64,000 bases of DNA, taken from positions 37,798,607 to 37,862,606 of the forward strand of contig NC_060235.2 in NCBI RefSeq assembly GCF_021155775.2. Direction: 5' to 3'. This document shows positions 1 to 13,296 of the stretch, one piece after another (positions within the stretch are counted from its first letter, which is position 1; every line of letters begins with the position of its first letter). The position numbers were made by a program, and so were the translations under genes. The notes under the pieces are model-generated. The model was not told the origin of the DNA. It made no database searches and was given only the letters and a program-made list of their open reading frames with translations. The stretch is from Neodiprion pinetum (taxonomy: Eukaryota; Arthropoda; Insecta; Hymenoptera; Diprionidae).

Positions 1-254
1 ATCGAGCACGTGACGAGATGTTCAAACGTCGGCAAATCCGGCTCGAGTTCGTACTGATCGATTCACGTAGGTATTATATTTTCTCGCAACGTATCATATT
101 ATCCGCAACTCAATTTCGCTGCTCTGCATCCGTAAAACGACATCAGAATCCGAGGCTTCGTTTTTACTGACAAAAAAATTACGCGAAAGAATTTCGACCA
201 CGTATCGATCGTAGACCACGAATGATTCGGTTCTGCCGATTACACCGGAGAAAC

Positions 255-545
255 GCCTGGAGCCCAGTTTTTTCACGCGATTAATCTATTAATCGTAAAC
301 TGGAATTGCCTTTTCAAATAATCAGGAATTTCGATTAATTCTCTTTTCGATCGATCGGTTAATTTTCCTTTTCAATTATTCAATCGTTTTTCCAGTCAAT
401 AATCTTTTTTCAATTTTTTGCGTTCCCGACTAATGGTTTTTCCCATTAACCTAATTTTCGTTTCGACTAATCCGTCGTTCACGAATTTTGACTCGTCTAA
501 ATCCGATTAATAACAATTGATCCAAGCCAACGATTAACCGATTAA
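255..545. repeat. Cluster of degenerate CGATTAAT motifs
   Basis: About a dozen variants of ATTAATCG, TAATC and CGATTAA occur in 290 bases without a fixed period. The cluster resembles 24690-25060. Confidence 0.5.
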
Positions 546-983
546 TCGCGCAGCCTGCCTGTAAGCTTCGATCGCTCGTGATTTAGAAAGAAACGTACAT
601 AAATCACGGCACTCCAGAGAGTTCGTACAGCAGCGCAGCCCTTGGCGTAAATCACGCGCGTCTGCACGGAAAAGAAAAGAGCTGAGAATTTTGTGGCAAT
701 GCAATTCGTATTGAGAATAAATCGGCCCGGCGAGTATTTGCGTATTTAATGGGCCAGTTGCTACCCGGCTATAAAATTCGCCTGTCGGCACAGCTTTGAT
801 CGAAAGCGGTTGCTCGGTAAAAAAAAAGTTTGTTACAAAACTTTTCGGGATGAGGAATCGAGTATATACGTGGCGAGTTAAACAAATGCAGGGGAGTCAA
901 ACTTTCGCGTACGAAACAAGGCCGGGCTTCTCGCTAATTTAAATGTTTACAATGCCGGAATGTCCTTTTTCCCCACCTCTCGT

Positions 984-1017
<34 letters not shown>
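984..1017. repeat. (CT)n microsatellite
   Basis: A CT run of about 33 bases with one TTT interruption. Confidence 0.9.
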
Positions 1018-1267
1018 GGCTTTTCCTTTATTTCCTCGTCCTTTTGGCTCGCCGACTTGACGTCACGTTTGCTTTGCGCGACTGCGGTCGCACCGTCGAG
1101 CTTTCCGGAGCTTTGAAACGAACGGATCGCCAATTTGAGCCGGGTAACGATGCGGAGAACGTCGTTTTACCTCCCGTTTGGCTTTCCCTAATTTATTTTC
1201 ATATTCGTACAAATTCTCCCGACTCGCTTTCGGTGGGCATATATATGTATGTCTAGACACATATGTC

Positions 1268-2313
1268 AGGGTACTTGAGAAAAAAAAAATTATTTGCCAC
1301 CTTCCACCATGGCACCTCCTAAAAAGTTTGTTTATGGTAAAACATAGATTCTGTCAAGAGATGAGCGTTCTAAGTTATGTGGAAGATCACGCTTAGTTGA
1401 TTTTCCACTTTGGTACATTTTTAAAGATTACATTTTTTTTTTCATCACTTGTATCAAGCATAATGTAAATTTACGTCACGAAGAAGACCAAAAATTATAA
1501 TAAAATGTCTACAGTTGATGTTTGAGAAGCGTATCGGACGACTTTTTCATTATTAATTCACTCTCATAAATTAGTCATAATTCAATATGAATTTTCAATT
1601 TAGGAGAATAAGATTCTCGGTTGATATATCGTTGTGCTATGGATCGTGATATTTGGTTTGAATAATAAATGTTAAGAAAGAAATAACAATCAAAGTGCTA
1701 CAACGTGTTTCTTCAAAAATTTGAACAAATGTGTGAAAAAAGTGTAAAATAAAATGAGTCTGATCTTCCACATACACTGAGAAAAATTTCATTTGTTACA
1801 GTAAGTAGAAAAATTCAATATAACAGGTATCGTTGAAAAAACTGTTTGAACATTGTTGGAATTACGGAAAACGAGATACGCCTAACCATTTTGCGCTAAT
1901 GTCGATTCTATTTTGGTAATTGGAACGCAAAATCAGATTCTTCGGTTTACTCTACGTTTTTAGTTAAACAAGGCTTTAACGTCAATTTATCGTTGCACGA
2001 GCGTTAAATTTTAGCAACAGTTGCAAGAAAATCCAGCAACAGTGATCGTAATGAGAAAAAATAGTAACGGATACTAGACTTTCCGGTAACGGCTACAAAA
2101 CTAATTTTCATTTTCTACCCAGAACTATGTTTCTCGATCGTGGTAAAAAATGAAAATAGTTAAGGACTGACCGGTAACCGGAACTAAAAATTTCTCTTAA
2201 TGTCAGTGTAACGTAGAACGCTCATCTTTTAACAGAAACTTTCTTTTGACCTTAACACATTTTTTGAGGAGTGTCACTGTGGAAATTCACAATTTTTTTT
2301 CTGAAACACCCTA
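1268..2313. mobile_element. Foldback element with AGGGT ends, carrying a nested MITE
   Basis: The left end AGGGTACTTGAGAAAAAA is matched by the reverse complement of the right end, AGGGTGTTTCAGAAAAAA. Arms continue inward: GATGAGCGTTCTAAGTTATG on the left pairs with GATGAGCGTTCTACGTTAC on the right. The CACTGAG MITE 1775-2208 interrupts the right arm. No coding sequence is seen. Confidence 0.7.
1775..2208 (+). mobile_element. CACTGAG MITE copy 1 (full length)
   Basis: This copy has termini CACTGAGAAAAATTTCAT and a degraded right end (...TCAGTG). It is flanked by TA on both sides and carries the complete internal sequence shared by the family. It is inserted in the right arm of the foldback element 1268-2313. 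Confidence 0.85.
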
Positions 2314-4353
2314 ATACATACATGTATATATATATATAGGTATATTTCTAAGGGGGAAAAATTTCACCAACGATCTGCGTAGCGGTCACATCGCAACCGC
2401 TGTTCTCTTCTAATCGGATTTAACCTCGGGTCGAATAACCTGTAAAAGTTAAATGAAACAATGCTCATCTAACGAGAATGAAATTACTTTTTCTACAATT
2501 ACGTTTTACCAGAGTCTCGAAACTCTCTGAGGAGATATTATACATAATACAACAATATCGTGATTAGACTTTAAAACTGGCGCGAGTTTCTTGGTAGTAA
2601 CTTTTCCAAATACAGGTATGCTTCAAATTTTTATATTCAACGAAGTCCGGATTATTTTTATCCTAAATTAATTAACCTATTGATATCATATTGATATAAT
2701 TTTTCGTAAAAACTTCTCGTTTGAGTCCGTGACGATTATACGTTGTAACATATTTTATGTCGGTAGATGACACGATAAAGCAAAAATAAAAATTATTCGT
2801 ATTCACTTACACAAAAATTGTACTCGAGGATCCTTTGAAAATTTTAAAAAACGTTCTTTTCAAAATTACTTTCAATATTTATAAATTATTCAACAGTTCA
2901 ATAAGAAATCTGAAAAAATTCAGGGCACTGTTTCAGAGTTGGGAAAATTGGGGAAAATTTTTTATACAAAATTTGAAATGATGAGGTTCGGACGTTGGTC
3001 TGGCTTGCGTGTAATTCCCCATATATATGTGAATCCGGAATCCATGTTTTGATAGAATCTCAATCTGGGACAGATTGCTTTCCTTCAACGCGACGAAAAG
3101 TCTCTCTTTGAAATTAGAGTCAAGCCTCACGCTAAGTCAACTTGGAATTCAGTTCAAGCTAAGCTATAGACAAGAGGATTATTGAATCGCGAGGGGAAAT
3201 TACGGCACTTAAACGGAGGACTAGATTGGCTCGGGAACAAGTGATGGATCCTAAATCTTATCTAGTGATAAAAACTTGCGTGTAATACGCGTAATACTTG
3301 CAAAAAAAGTTTAACAAATTTTCAAAGATAACGAAGTCCTTCGGGATTTTTTCCTCGCGTAGTTTTGCGGCATAAGCACAGTGAGAAGACCTGATTGATT
3401 TGGCTCTCGGTCGTTCGGTCATTTTATCCTCCGATTCGTTCTGTTTTTCCATCCCGTGATACCCGCAAAACACCTGCTCCGCCAATAAAAATTCTCCACT
3501 TTATCTCAAGGACGAGAAGAGGACACGGAGCATCGGTTTCGCGACTGAAAAGTAAAAGAGAGAAGAAAAGCGGAGGACGACCAAGGGCAAAGAGGAAAGA
3601 ATTTCTTTGGACGAAATTCTTCCTCAACTGATACAAATGTCCGCGGTATTTTATTCACCGTCTCTATGTTTCGTAGAACACGAGACACGTCGCTGAGTCG
3701 AATTCGATTAACTTTCAAACGCTATTATTTCCGACATACTTCAGATACCTTTTTTCATCGTACACTTTTTTGCTTATCGTCGATTTAACCGACGAGCGGA
3801 AATTTTCTACCGTCGTTAAAGAATTGAACCCGGTTAAGGATGGGTCGAATCCACCGTCTGCGTGAGTCAAAAGTTGGAAAAAGAGAGGAGACGACCTTAT
3901 TGAAAAACTTACGGGCGATAACTTTGCGTGATGAATAATGAACGAAATAACCCAAGAACGTTAAAGACGGATGAAAAACACTGGAGACCGATCGTTTCTA
4001 TGATTATTATTATGAAATTTTCACTTCTGACATTCGAATTTGGAACGAACGGCGAAAGTTCAACAAGGCAAGAGTGTCCTTCATTCTTGGGTCACGGTTG
4101 AGTAATCGGCTCAGTTTTTACGAGCTAAAAAGTGTCGACCCGTGTGTTCCATCATCGTTATCACCGTCGACGCACTTTCGTCCTGGGGTTTAAATCCACT
4201 GACAAAAAATACCTCTCCGACGATGACCGGAACCTTTTCAAGCGTCCCGAGGGATGCACGAGGGTCTAATATCGGCGATTAGGACTCGCGGATTCGCAAT
4301 TTCGTTCAATCGGGTCTCAAGTATACGAGCATTTGCCGCAATTTTTTCACCCA
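2314..4353. other. Non-coding stretch, nothing recognised
   Basis: Short overlapping ORFs on both strands have no recognisable product and no convincing splice context. AT-rich to moderately GC-rich sequence, probably intergenic or intronic. Confidence 0.5.
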
Positions 4354-4712
4354 CACTGAGAAAAATTTCAAGTTTCGGTTACCGCTCAGTCCTTAACTAT
4401 TTTCATTTCTTACCAAAGTCGAAAAATATAGTTCCAGGTACAAAATGAAAATTAGTTTTCTAGCCGTTACCGGAAAGTCTAGTATCCGTTGCTATTCGAT
4501 AAATTGACGTTAAAGCGTTGTTTAACTAAAAAAGTAGAGTAAACCTTGGAAACTGATTTTGCGTTGCAATAACCAAAAAAGGATCGACGATAGCGCAAAA
4601 TGGTTAGGCGTACCTCGTTTTCCGTAATTCCAACAACGTTCAAACAGTTTTTTCAACGATACCTGTCATACTGATTTTTTCTAGTTACTGTAAGAAATGA
4701 ATTTTTTCTCAA
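4354..4712 (-). mobile_element. CACTGAG MITE copy 2 (internal deletion)
   Basis: This inverted copy starts CACTGAGAAAAATTTC. It lacks about 75 internal bases between the TATCCGTTGC and ATAAATTGACG segments, and its right end is degraded. A 23-base C run begins 16 bases beyond it. Confidence 0.8.
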
Positions 4713-4727
4713 CGGAGGTTACGCCCG

Positions 4728-4750
4728 CCCCCCCCCCCCCCCCCCCCCCC
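4728..4750. repeat. Poly-C run
   Basis: Twenty-three consecutive C, just beyond the eroded end of MITE copy 2. Confidence 0.95.
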
Positions 4751-5044
4751 GCAGGACTCATCGATCCCTTTTCTCACGTGGGTATCTACGTGCATGGCAG
4801 AGTTCTTCGGGGCCAAGAGCTGACTGAAATCAACGAGTGTCGAGCTCGAGGTCGAGAGACTTTCGGTCAATAAGAGTAAACTTCTCCAGCTCTTGCCGGC
4901 TGCGTTTCTTTCTCCGTCACTTCGAGCCCGTCTCGCTAATGGGACTGGCAGATCCGGCGGTCCCGTAAGGGCAAAAAGCACGGTCGAGAGTTCTCCTGTT
5001 CTCCTTTTATTTATTTTTTTTTTTTTTTATTTCTTTTACTTTCT

Positions 5045-5274
5045 CTAACGGCGGTTGTAGTGCCACTTGTACACGAGGATGTTGGCCCCCAGATACGATG
5101 TTGTGCCTGACAAGATCGAGTAACCTTTGAGGTAACAGGGCGCGATATTTCACCCCCTTATCCGATCTCTGCCACATTTTCTTTCCTTTTATTTTTCCAC
5201 CCCTCCGAATCCGCCACCCGAGTCAGGATTTAAGAAGGGGGAAAGTGCTTACTTATAAACTCCCTGGCTTCCAT
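5045..5274 (-). CDS. Candidate small membrane-peptide gene, last two exons
   Basis: The minus-strand exon 5253-5274 starts at ATG (5274), reads MEAREFI and has a GTAAGC donor. After a 128-base intron with a CCTCAAAG acceptor, exon 5045-5124 reads YSILSGTTSYLGANILVYKW then HYNRR and TAG. Together they give a 33-residue peptide with one hydrophobic helix and a basic tail, the layout of many small mitochondrial or ER membrane proteins. Third codon positions in the second exon are GC-rich, as in real coding sequence. An AATAAA-like signal follows the stop within about 30 bases. If the first of these exons begins at the acceptor GTTGCAG (31 bases, phase 0), it could be preceded by the start exon at 18337-18360. 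I do not recognise the protein. Confidence 0.35.
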
Positions 5275-6056
5275 CCTGCAACTCTGCAACGGTGATAACT
5301 ATAACTCGTGTTCCGAAGTGCCAATCGATTCCGATACTTATATACCTGCATGCGTTATGTATTTATAAAATATATATACATATGGGTTTCTTATACCCTC
5401 ATTTATTTCTGGCCTGTCATTCGATCCCAGGATTTGACCGTATGGCGTCTGACAAGGATGTGTATCGCTCAGAGAAATATACTTATAGACACATTTTATA
5501 GCAAATCTTGTCGCGGAGACACAGCATTTTGTTGTGAATAGCAAAATTAACGAAATGATTGTTTTACAATCGCTAAAAAATTTAATTGGATACAATATAC
5601 TTGTAAATACGAAATCTCTATTTTAATTCATTCCATTTAATGAAACAACACACTTTTCGTGGTATTATCAAAATATCGAAGACGCTCCGGTGGATTCAAC
5701 TGAATCGCTTCGCATAGTCCACAAAATCTATTCGGTGGATGAAGATTGGTAAAATTTACGAAATCGTGAGAGCTATTAATCGGTTACCGCTATCAGATAA
5801 TATCTCGCAAAGTTGCAAAATACTCTCTGCAACGCGTTAAAAATCCTTTATCGCTAGAGAAGTGAGATGAGCGGTTGTTAGGAGGGACTCAGGCATCTGT
5901 ACAATATAATAATCACCGGAACTGAATCATTCGTGGTCTGATACCATTGAATCAGCCTGTCAATTCACAAATTGCATATTTCTTTGTCGTCGTTTTAATG
6001 TGACACTGATTCATCCAGCATACCTAAATTACAATCAAAAGATAATTGTTTCAGTC

Positions 6057-6332
6057 ACAACAATTAAAGAACCATTTTTCAATCCTCATAAAATTATTTC
6101 ACCGTGTAGATCTGATTTCGCAATCGAAAACAGATTCTACGGGATTGTGTTGACAAACCTTTTCTTAGACGTTATTCAAACATTTTGTTTACCGCGTACT
6201 GTAAAATCAATTAAACTTTTTGGTTATGTGAAACTAATATTAAGTCGGATGTATATTAATCGTGAAATTTCATTTCCAGGACCAAATTTTAGTCATTGCG
6301 GCCAAATTTTTTCTCTGACTATAGTGAAATAA
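6057..6332 (+). repeat. Second dispersed repeat, copy A
   Basis: The stretch from ATTTCACCGTGTAGATC to CAGGACCAAATTTTAGTCAT is matched in reverse complement at 16696-16945. The copies are diverged with small indels. No termini or duplication were recognised. Confidence 0.65.
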
Positions 6333-7787
6333 TATCTGTGAACGAAATAATTGTGAAACAAAGACCGAACAACTGCGGCTGAGGTTTGTCAAGTATAATT
6401 AGCGGGGAGAAAAATAAAAATAAAAATTACGAACCAAAATGTAAATTTCATTTTATAGGAAGAAAATCGATTATTGTCATTCGTCAACTAAAACTGTGAT
6501 TAGTCTCAAATTGTTAATTGCAAACTCACGAATGAATAATTTCTATAAAAATTTACGGTCAATTTACCTTTTTTTTTCGACATCGCGGGGATTGTGGTTG
6601 TGACAAAACTTGTGAAAACTGAAATTAGGCATCGATTCCAGTTCGTCTGTAATGCTCATCCTGTAAATCACGTCCTATATACTATATATGTATAATTGTA
6701 TATATCGCACCCTTCCATGTTGCTCTCGATCATGGATGAGAGTAAACGCGTTTCTTATAGATGCCCTACCGAAACAATATTTACCCCGAGGTAAAACCGA
6801 GATTTCAAGGCTGAACATATTCGTCGATTAGATTTTCCTTGTACCGCTCGGAGGTAGATGTGTAGCAACTTACGGCGAACACTCAGCGCAGCTTTGCATC
6901 TTATATCTCGAAGAAATTTCATCCCTTGAGGCAATCGTTTTTTTTTCCTCCTTTTTCCCTCTTTTATAGACAGGGGAATTTGCAGTATAACAAGTTTGCA
7001 GAACTTCCACTCCTGCTGCAGGTGCGGCGGAAGTAAACTAAATTATTGTAACCAACCCGCTTAAGGGAGGCAAAATGCTATTCGGAGTGAGAGATATTCC
7101 TAATGCACGTACCTACCTCCTTAATACACCGCATCTTCTCACATCCTCGATATTTTCTCACCGCCAACACAATATTCCCCATCCAAGGATACGTCGATTC
7201 CCTTTTCTCCTTACCCACATCGTACGTCATAGGCTAAAATTGTCGTTGTTTCGATTCACTTCAAAGTCGTACGCAAATTCCCGTGGGAAAGTAGTAATCA
7301 CGGGGATGAAAATAGGAATGACGTAGCGCGATGCGAAACTTTCCTCCCTCCGACCACTCACTCCATATATATCCATATCATATTCCAGCCCACGCACTGT
7401 GAAGGAAAAAACACCGACCAGACAGCGCTACGCGTTTCGGTCAATGACGTATTATACAAAATGGATCCGACCGCTTGTCGTTGAATGGCTCGAAATTACA
7501 CGGAGCCGCAAGCCGCCCGCTTCTCTTGCACGGTTGAATTATCCACCCCGTTATGAAAAGAGAAGTTCCCCGCACAGCGCTCGCTAATTGGAGTTAACGT
7601 ATTTGTCGAGGTCGCCGAGAATCGAAGGACCGATTGATTGGTTTCTTGTTCTCAACATCTCGCCCAGCCACTTGTTTCTTCACCCCCTTTACTACCCCTC
7701 GTATCGGGGTGAAACGATTCGAAAAATCTTGTGAAACTTGTCAGGAATATCGACTCGGCCGATCGTCTACGTTACGTTTGACACTAG

Positions 7788-8220
7788 ACTGATTGTGAGA
7801 GAAATTTTCAGTTCCGGTTGCCGCTCGGTCATTAACTATTTTCATTTTTTACCACAATCGAGGAATATAGTTCTAGGTAGAAAATGAAAATTAGTTTTCT
7901 AGCCGTAACCGGAAAGTCTAGTATCCGTTACTATTCTTTCTCATTACGATCACTGTTGCTATATTTTCTTGCAACTGTTGCGAAAATTTAACGCTCGTGC
8001 GACGATAAATTGACGTTAAAGCCTTGTTTAACTAAAAAAGTAGTGTAAACCTCAGAAACTGATTTTGCATTTCAATAACCAAAAAAGGATCGACAATAGC
8101 GCAAAATGTTTACGCGTACCTCGTTTTTCGTAATTCCAACAATATTCAAACAGTTTTTTTAACGATACTTGTTTTACTCAACTTTTCTAGTCACTGTAAC
8201 AAATGAAATTTTTCCCAGTG
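7788..8220 (-). mobile_element. CACTGAG MITE copy 3
   Basis: An almost full-length inverted copy with a degraded left terminus (GTGAGAGAAATTTTC) and a right end close to CCCAGTG. The internal sequence matches the other copies throughout. Confidence 0.8.
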
Positions 8221-8562
8221 TCCAACAACGTCCAGATTCATGAAATCAATGTCATTCGATGTTGCCGATGCGTCTGGCCGATCAATTCCTGCGGCTTGTT
8301 GTTTATTTCGCGTGGATGTGTAGCTGAGTAAATTTGATATTGACTTGAAATTTCTTAAAATCAACAAGCCCGCCCTCGGCCCGCTAATTGCCTATTAGGT
8401 GGCGCAGTTTTAACCCGGTTAAAGGTGAACGAAGTTAAGTCTTCCTCCTCTCTCCACTAGACATCATCGTCGACCATCAACTCCCTGTAACTTGGTTACC
8501 AGCAACCATTTGCGACAACGAATAAAAGCGTATCTTCGTCACTGTCGTATTTTTAGAAGTTT

Positions 8563-9035
8563 ATAGTTTGAAGAATATTTTTAAATTTTTTCACCGAAGT
8601 TAATAACAAAATGGCTGCACGGCGCATATAAGCAGCGAACGACCACGTTTTCAACCCCGTGGCGCAGATTTCTCGGTCAATTTTTGTCTATTCGACTTGA
8701 AATTTTAACACGATCTTTGAAACTTGTTTATCGATTCGAGCTGCTTACTAGATTTTTAAATCTCAATACCAACATTTTTTTTTATCGTAATCCTGTATAG
8801 TTGAAAACCAAAGAATTTCCCCAGCATTTGGGCAACGTTCGCTCGACTATGAAAAGGTATTTTTAACTCTCGAAAAAATTTCTATACATAACAAGTTGCA
8901 CATTAATGTCAGGAGATGCGCCACCGCCAAAGCCCTCGATTTCAAAGTCGTTCGCTGCTTCTATGCGCCATGCCGCCATTTTGTTAACAATATCAATGAA
9001 AAAATTCCAAAATGTTCTTCAATATATAAATAACA
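8563..9035. mobile_element. Foldback element with arms of about 130 bases
   Basis: The left segment AACAAAATGGCTGCACGGCG, then CATATAAGCAGCGAACGAC, is repeated in reverse complement near 8940-9000 (AACAAAATGGCGGCATGGCG, then CATAGAAGCAGCGAACGAC). The arms extend outward to GAAGAA-rich and AATTTTTTCA-rich parts, and the centre is unrelated sequence. No ORF of note. Confidence 0.7.
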
Positions 9036-9750
9036 AAGCCTTCGCACTCAAATTGTTCTAAATGTTTTCATTTTCCTGAAAAAATAGATTCGATTTTAGA
9101 CCGTCCAAGCTGTACCCCCTCCCCCTTAATTCGACAAATTCCCGCAAAGGGTGAAGAATGATGATTTATCATAATTGTTCGGGGTCGAATGTTGCTAATT
9201 CCGTCGAATCGATCACCGGACATTTATCGCGAAGTTAAGCCAAGCGAACGTTTTCATCTTTCGAGTATTATGGATTTTTCGTCAAACTTTCGCGCTCTAT
9301 CAACGCCCCACAATTGTTCTATAATACCAATCCCCGGCAGTCACGTGCGTGACCTAGAAAATCCGAAAGCTCTGCAGGCAAGTTTCACGGCTAGTATTGC
9401 TGCACAGAGCAAGCTTTACGACTCGATTCTGCGAATATTGATTATACCATCTCGTTCTAGTCGTCCATTATACGTAGGGTACGTGTGTCAGACGGATACA
9501 CGCTCGCACACATGCTAATCCCGGCATATTTCGCACGGATAACATCGCGATGTACGTCGTTTTGCTCTTCCGTGGTAAACACGGGATGCGGTATAATCTC
9601 TGAGAAAGAGGAGAAAAAAAATTAAAAAATTTTAATAGCTCCTCGTTACGATGAGAATGTTCCGGTGAAACGAGGTTCATTACTTCAAGAATCAAGTGCG
9701 CCATCGTGGGAAAAAAAACATCGGGAATCCTCCCCCTCTTGGGTGAAAAA

Positions 9751-9773
9751 AACACACACACACACACACACAC
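9751..9773. repeat. (CA)n microsatellite
   Basis: A CA run of about 11 units. Confidence 0.93.
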
Positions 9774-10289
9774 CCGCGCAAGTACGCACTGAAAGAGGAA
9801 GAAGAAGAATAAGAACGAAAGATTCAACTCACTGGAATTAAGGTACGCGTTTCTTCGAGAGAATAGACGATGCTCCTCTACAATCCCGGACCACGGAGGG
9901 AGGATGAAAATGGAAAGAGAACTCGGGAAGTTACAACTTTCGCGGCTGCAGGCTTGTTCGAGTTTTGGTCAGGGGGCATCGATTACCTGGGGAAAAACAC
10001 CCCGAGACCGGCTGTTCGTGGCCTTTAAAACAGGAACAATAGACGTCGGGGGCATTTGGATATATCCGGGAAGGTTCCGACCCGGTAAACCGAGCAAATT
10101 TGACCTTTATAAAAGGATACGTGTAGCTATGAACACACGCTTGTTAAGTTGACCTTTTCTTTCGTGGGTCACGCATGCTGCACGCCTTGTTCTCAGTTCA
10201 AACATACATATGTATAGGGGTATGTTATTACGTTTGGACACACGCGCGTCGATGATAATCTTTGCTAAGCTATATGCGTACTGACAACG

Positions 10290-10395
10290 AGTGAGATTTA
10301 TAGTTCCGGTAACCGCTCGCAATCAGTCCTTGACTATTTAAATTTTTTACCACAATCTAAATATGTAGTTCTAGGTAGAAAATGAAGATTGGCTT
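10290..10395 (-). mobile_element. CACTGAG MITE fragment (copy 4)
   Basis: Only the hairpin-forming end of the family remains (TAGTTCCGGTAACCGCTC to GTAGAAAATGAAGATTGG). The rest is deleted. Confidence 0.7.
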
Positions 10396-13296
10396 GGAAC
10401 AATCAGCTGTGGGATTGGTTTGAATTTTTAAAAACTGGTTTTAAAGCTTTTTTCCTCCGATGCCGGGTGGATCTCTATTTTTTACCCATTTAACCGACCT
10501 CAGAAGCTCTCCCTTTTAATTCTTTTTACTCAGTTTAACTACCTATGTCAGCCAGCATTCGTGCGAGGTGATTCTACCTAAAATGTATATATATATATAT
10601 ATATTTTTATATAGTACCTACCCGTAGTCGCCATTTTTTTCCGACTCCGCAATTAGCGAGAAAGCCTTTTGATTGCCGATGAAATGTTAATTACGGTTTA
10701 AAGAGAAGGGAATTAAGCGTTCCCGCACCTCCGCGGAATAAAATATACAGTCGAGGATAGATTATTGATCAGGGCACGGAAAACGATGAGAGCGGTAGGA
10801 AATTCTCGAGTGAATTGCATTTATTTTTAACTTTTTTACAAGACTCATTTTGTACGAATGAATTATAAAGTGTGTCAAATGGGTAAGCGTAACAAGTTTT
10901 CAACCAATTCCATACATCGATCGATTTTTTAAAAGCGAGTGTCTTTTTTTCTTTCCTCGTGTGAAGTTCTTTGAACGAAACACGCGATTTGTATCATCCA
11001 TAATTACGCTGAATAAATTAGGAGGATATTCAAGCTGAACCAATTTTTTTATCCCCAGTCATTCGGAGTCTCAAGAACTGTGCGTGAAGGAGGAATTTTG
11101 CTGAGTAGCTTTCACGACGCATTCTTGGATATAAAGGGTGAATCGGTATGGAATGGCGAAGGAGCTGATTGGCTGAAGGGGTCGAGTCCCATCCAATCAT
11201 TCAGGATCCCATGGGGCGGTGAATAGATTCGTCGGTTTTAATTTTCCCCCATCGAACGCGGTGTGATGAATAATTTTCAAGAACGGCGGTAGTTTTATCC
11301 GCGTGACGCGACGCGCACGGAACGTGGGTTGGAGTCAAAATTCCGAAAGAGCAAAAAGTCTGCCGGTGGAAAATCGAAACTTTTAACATACGAATTTTGA
11401 AACAACGAACGATCAGGGCAACGACATTGCGATTTTGGATAAATCACCCGGTGCGATAAATGTTTTCTTGTGAGTTAATTTAACCGAAAGTTCTTTTATC
11501 CCATAAAGTATTTTCAGAACAGTCTGAATTACGAATGAACAATGCACGGAATGTAAAGATGTAGAAAAATGAAAGTTCCAAAATTAAAAATTGATAGCGG
11601 CCAATTATTCGAACAGTCGTAAAAACAAAAAAATTATTTGTCGAATATCAAAGTTCAGAAGGAACAAAATTTCGATCCGCAAAATGCGGAAGGACCAGAA
11701 TTCCGAACGGACGAAATACCGAATGTTCTGTGAATTCGGAATTTGTGGAATTCCCCGACTCGATGCTAGTTTTATCCAGATTATTTCCTTATATCGGACA
11801 ATCGTTTGTGTCATCTGAAAAAAAAAAACGATCTTGTTGATGAATTCGGGTTCCTAAATTTTCGAAAAAGGCACGAGTCTGACATTTGAAAAGTCGACTT
11901 TTTGACTGTTCGGTATTTTTGCAATTCCATATTTTCCCCGTCTTAATCTTGCCCATTCGCAGAAAAACAAAGTCGGGTTAAATTTATTTATACATATTTG
12001 CGATCTCAATTTTTATTCTTTTACAAAACAACTTTTCGTATTTACGGTCCTTCAATGTTTTTAACTGCCGTTAATTTGACTTTCAGGTATTCGCGCCGTC
12101 GAATTTTACGGTCTTTCGCACTTTCTCACCCCACTCCTCTGTCATACGAGTACAGTGCAGACATCCGAGGAGACGAAACGAGCGAAAAACGAATTCACGG
12201 TTCTGTGTTAACCGACTAAACTGCGGCGCCGCAAACTCGTGCAACTATTTTTAATTTAGTCAATTCGCAAGCCTCGCTTAACGCGCTGAGCGGAAATAAA
12301 ACATCGATAAACTCTCCGACAGCTCGTCTGACAGAAACGCTCGATCATCGTATGGACACTCGGTGCCCTTCGATCCCCTTGGAAATGAATGAATAAATGA
12401 TGGAGCTTACGTGTCAAGGTCGAAGAAAGCTCGCCATCTTTCATATATATATATATATATACACATATATATTTGTACACGCGATATTTCGCTTTATCCA
12501 AACGCTGTTTTTTCGTCCTTTATTCACCGTCAGTGTAACAACGGCAAGCTCATGGATGTAGAAGTAAAGAGCTGGACTCGAAAAGAATCGGCGTCAAAGT
12601 TCGCGAACTATGAATTATACCTACATCGCATGTAGGCGTACAGAGGGCGCGGTTTTTCAGTACGATGCGACTTTCAAGGATGAAAATAAAAAAAAACGTT
12701 GTTCAATTTAGCTCTGTACAGCTCGTTTATTACATGAGACACGTTTTCTCTCTCCGTACTAATGAAAATTAACTCGTTGCCTCGTTGATTTACGGCTCGT
12801 GGTAGTTCGGTGAAAATTTGCGGCGAGGTTTAACAGCCGATGTTGCTAATCGGCCACACCGCGATATACGAACAACTTGAGCAAATTTTTTAGCCGGCGT
12901 GTTGCACAAGACATTTGCACCGACACGCATACATGGACCCGGATATTACGTCACAGTCGCAATGCGGCCTCTTACAATTTTAGCTTATCCTCGACCGCGT
13001 CGCATCTTTCATTCGCTGTGTACACCCAATTTAAGCTCGAGGATCCTACCTCGAAAGCTCCGAACGCCCCGACACGTGTTCGAAAGAATCTCGCGCATTC
13101 CGTTTAGGCATAAATCCTGGAGGGGTGCGTTTCAAATTGTTCGTATTAATTATTATACGGAACGGATGAGCTTTCCTGAAAGCTGTTCGTATTACAGCGT
13201 GGCTTGATGAGGACTGACGGACTCGAGCTTTAAAAGTAGGTACCTCCTGTATATCTGCCGAGCGTGGCATTAAAGTCAGAACATGGCCGGTTTATC

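Larger units (their letters stand above)
9040..13296. other. Non-coding stretch with one MITE fragment
   Basis: Apart from a MITE fragment (10290-10395), a CA run and AT runs, I see only short unsupported ORFs. The segment 11560-11960 has GAATTCCGAA-like motifs resembling the 13297 foldback, too diverged to assign. Confidence 0.5.
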
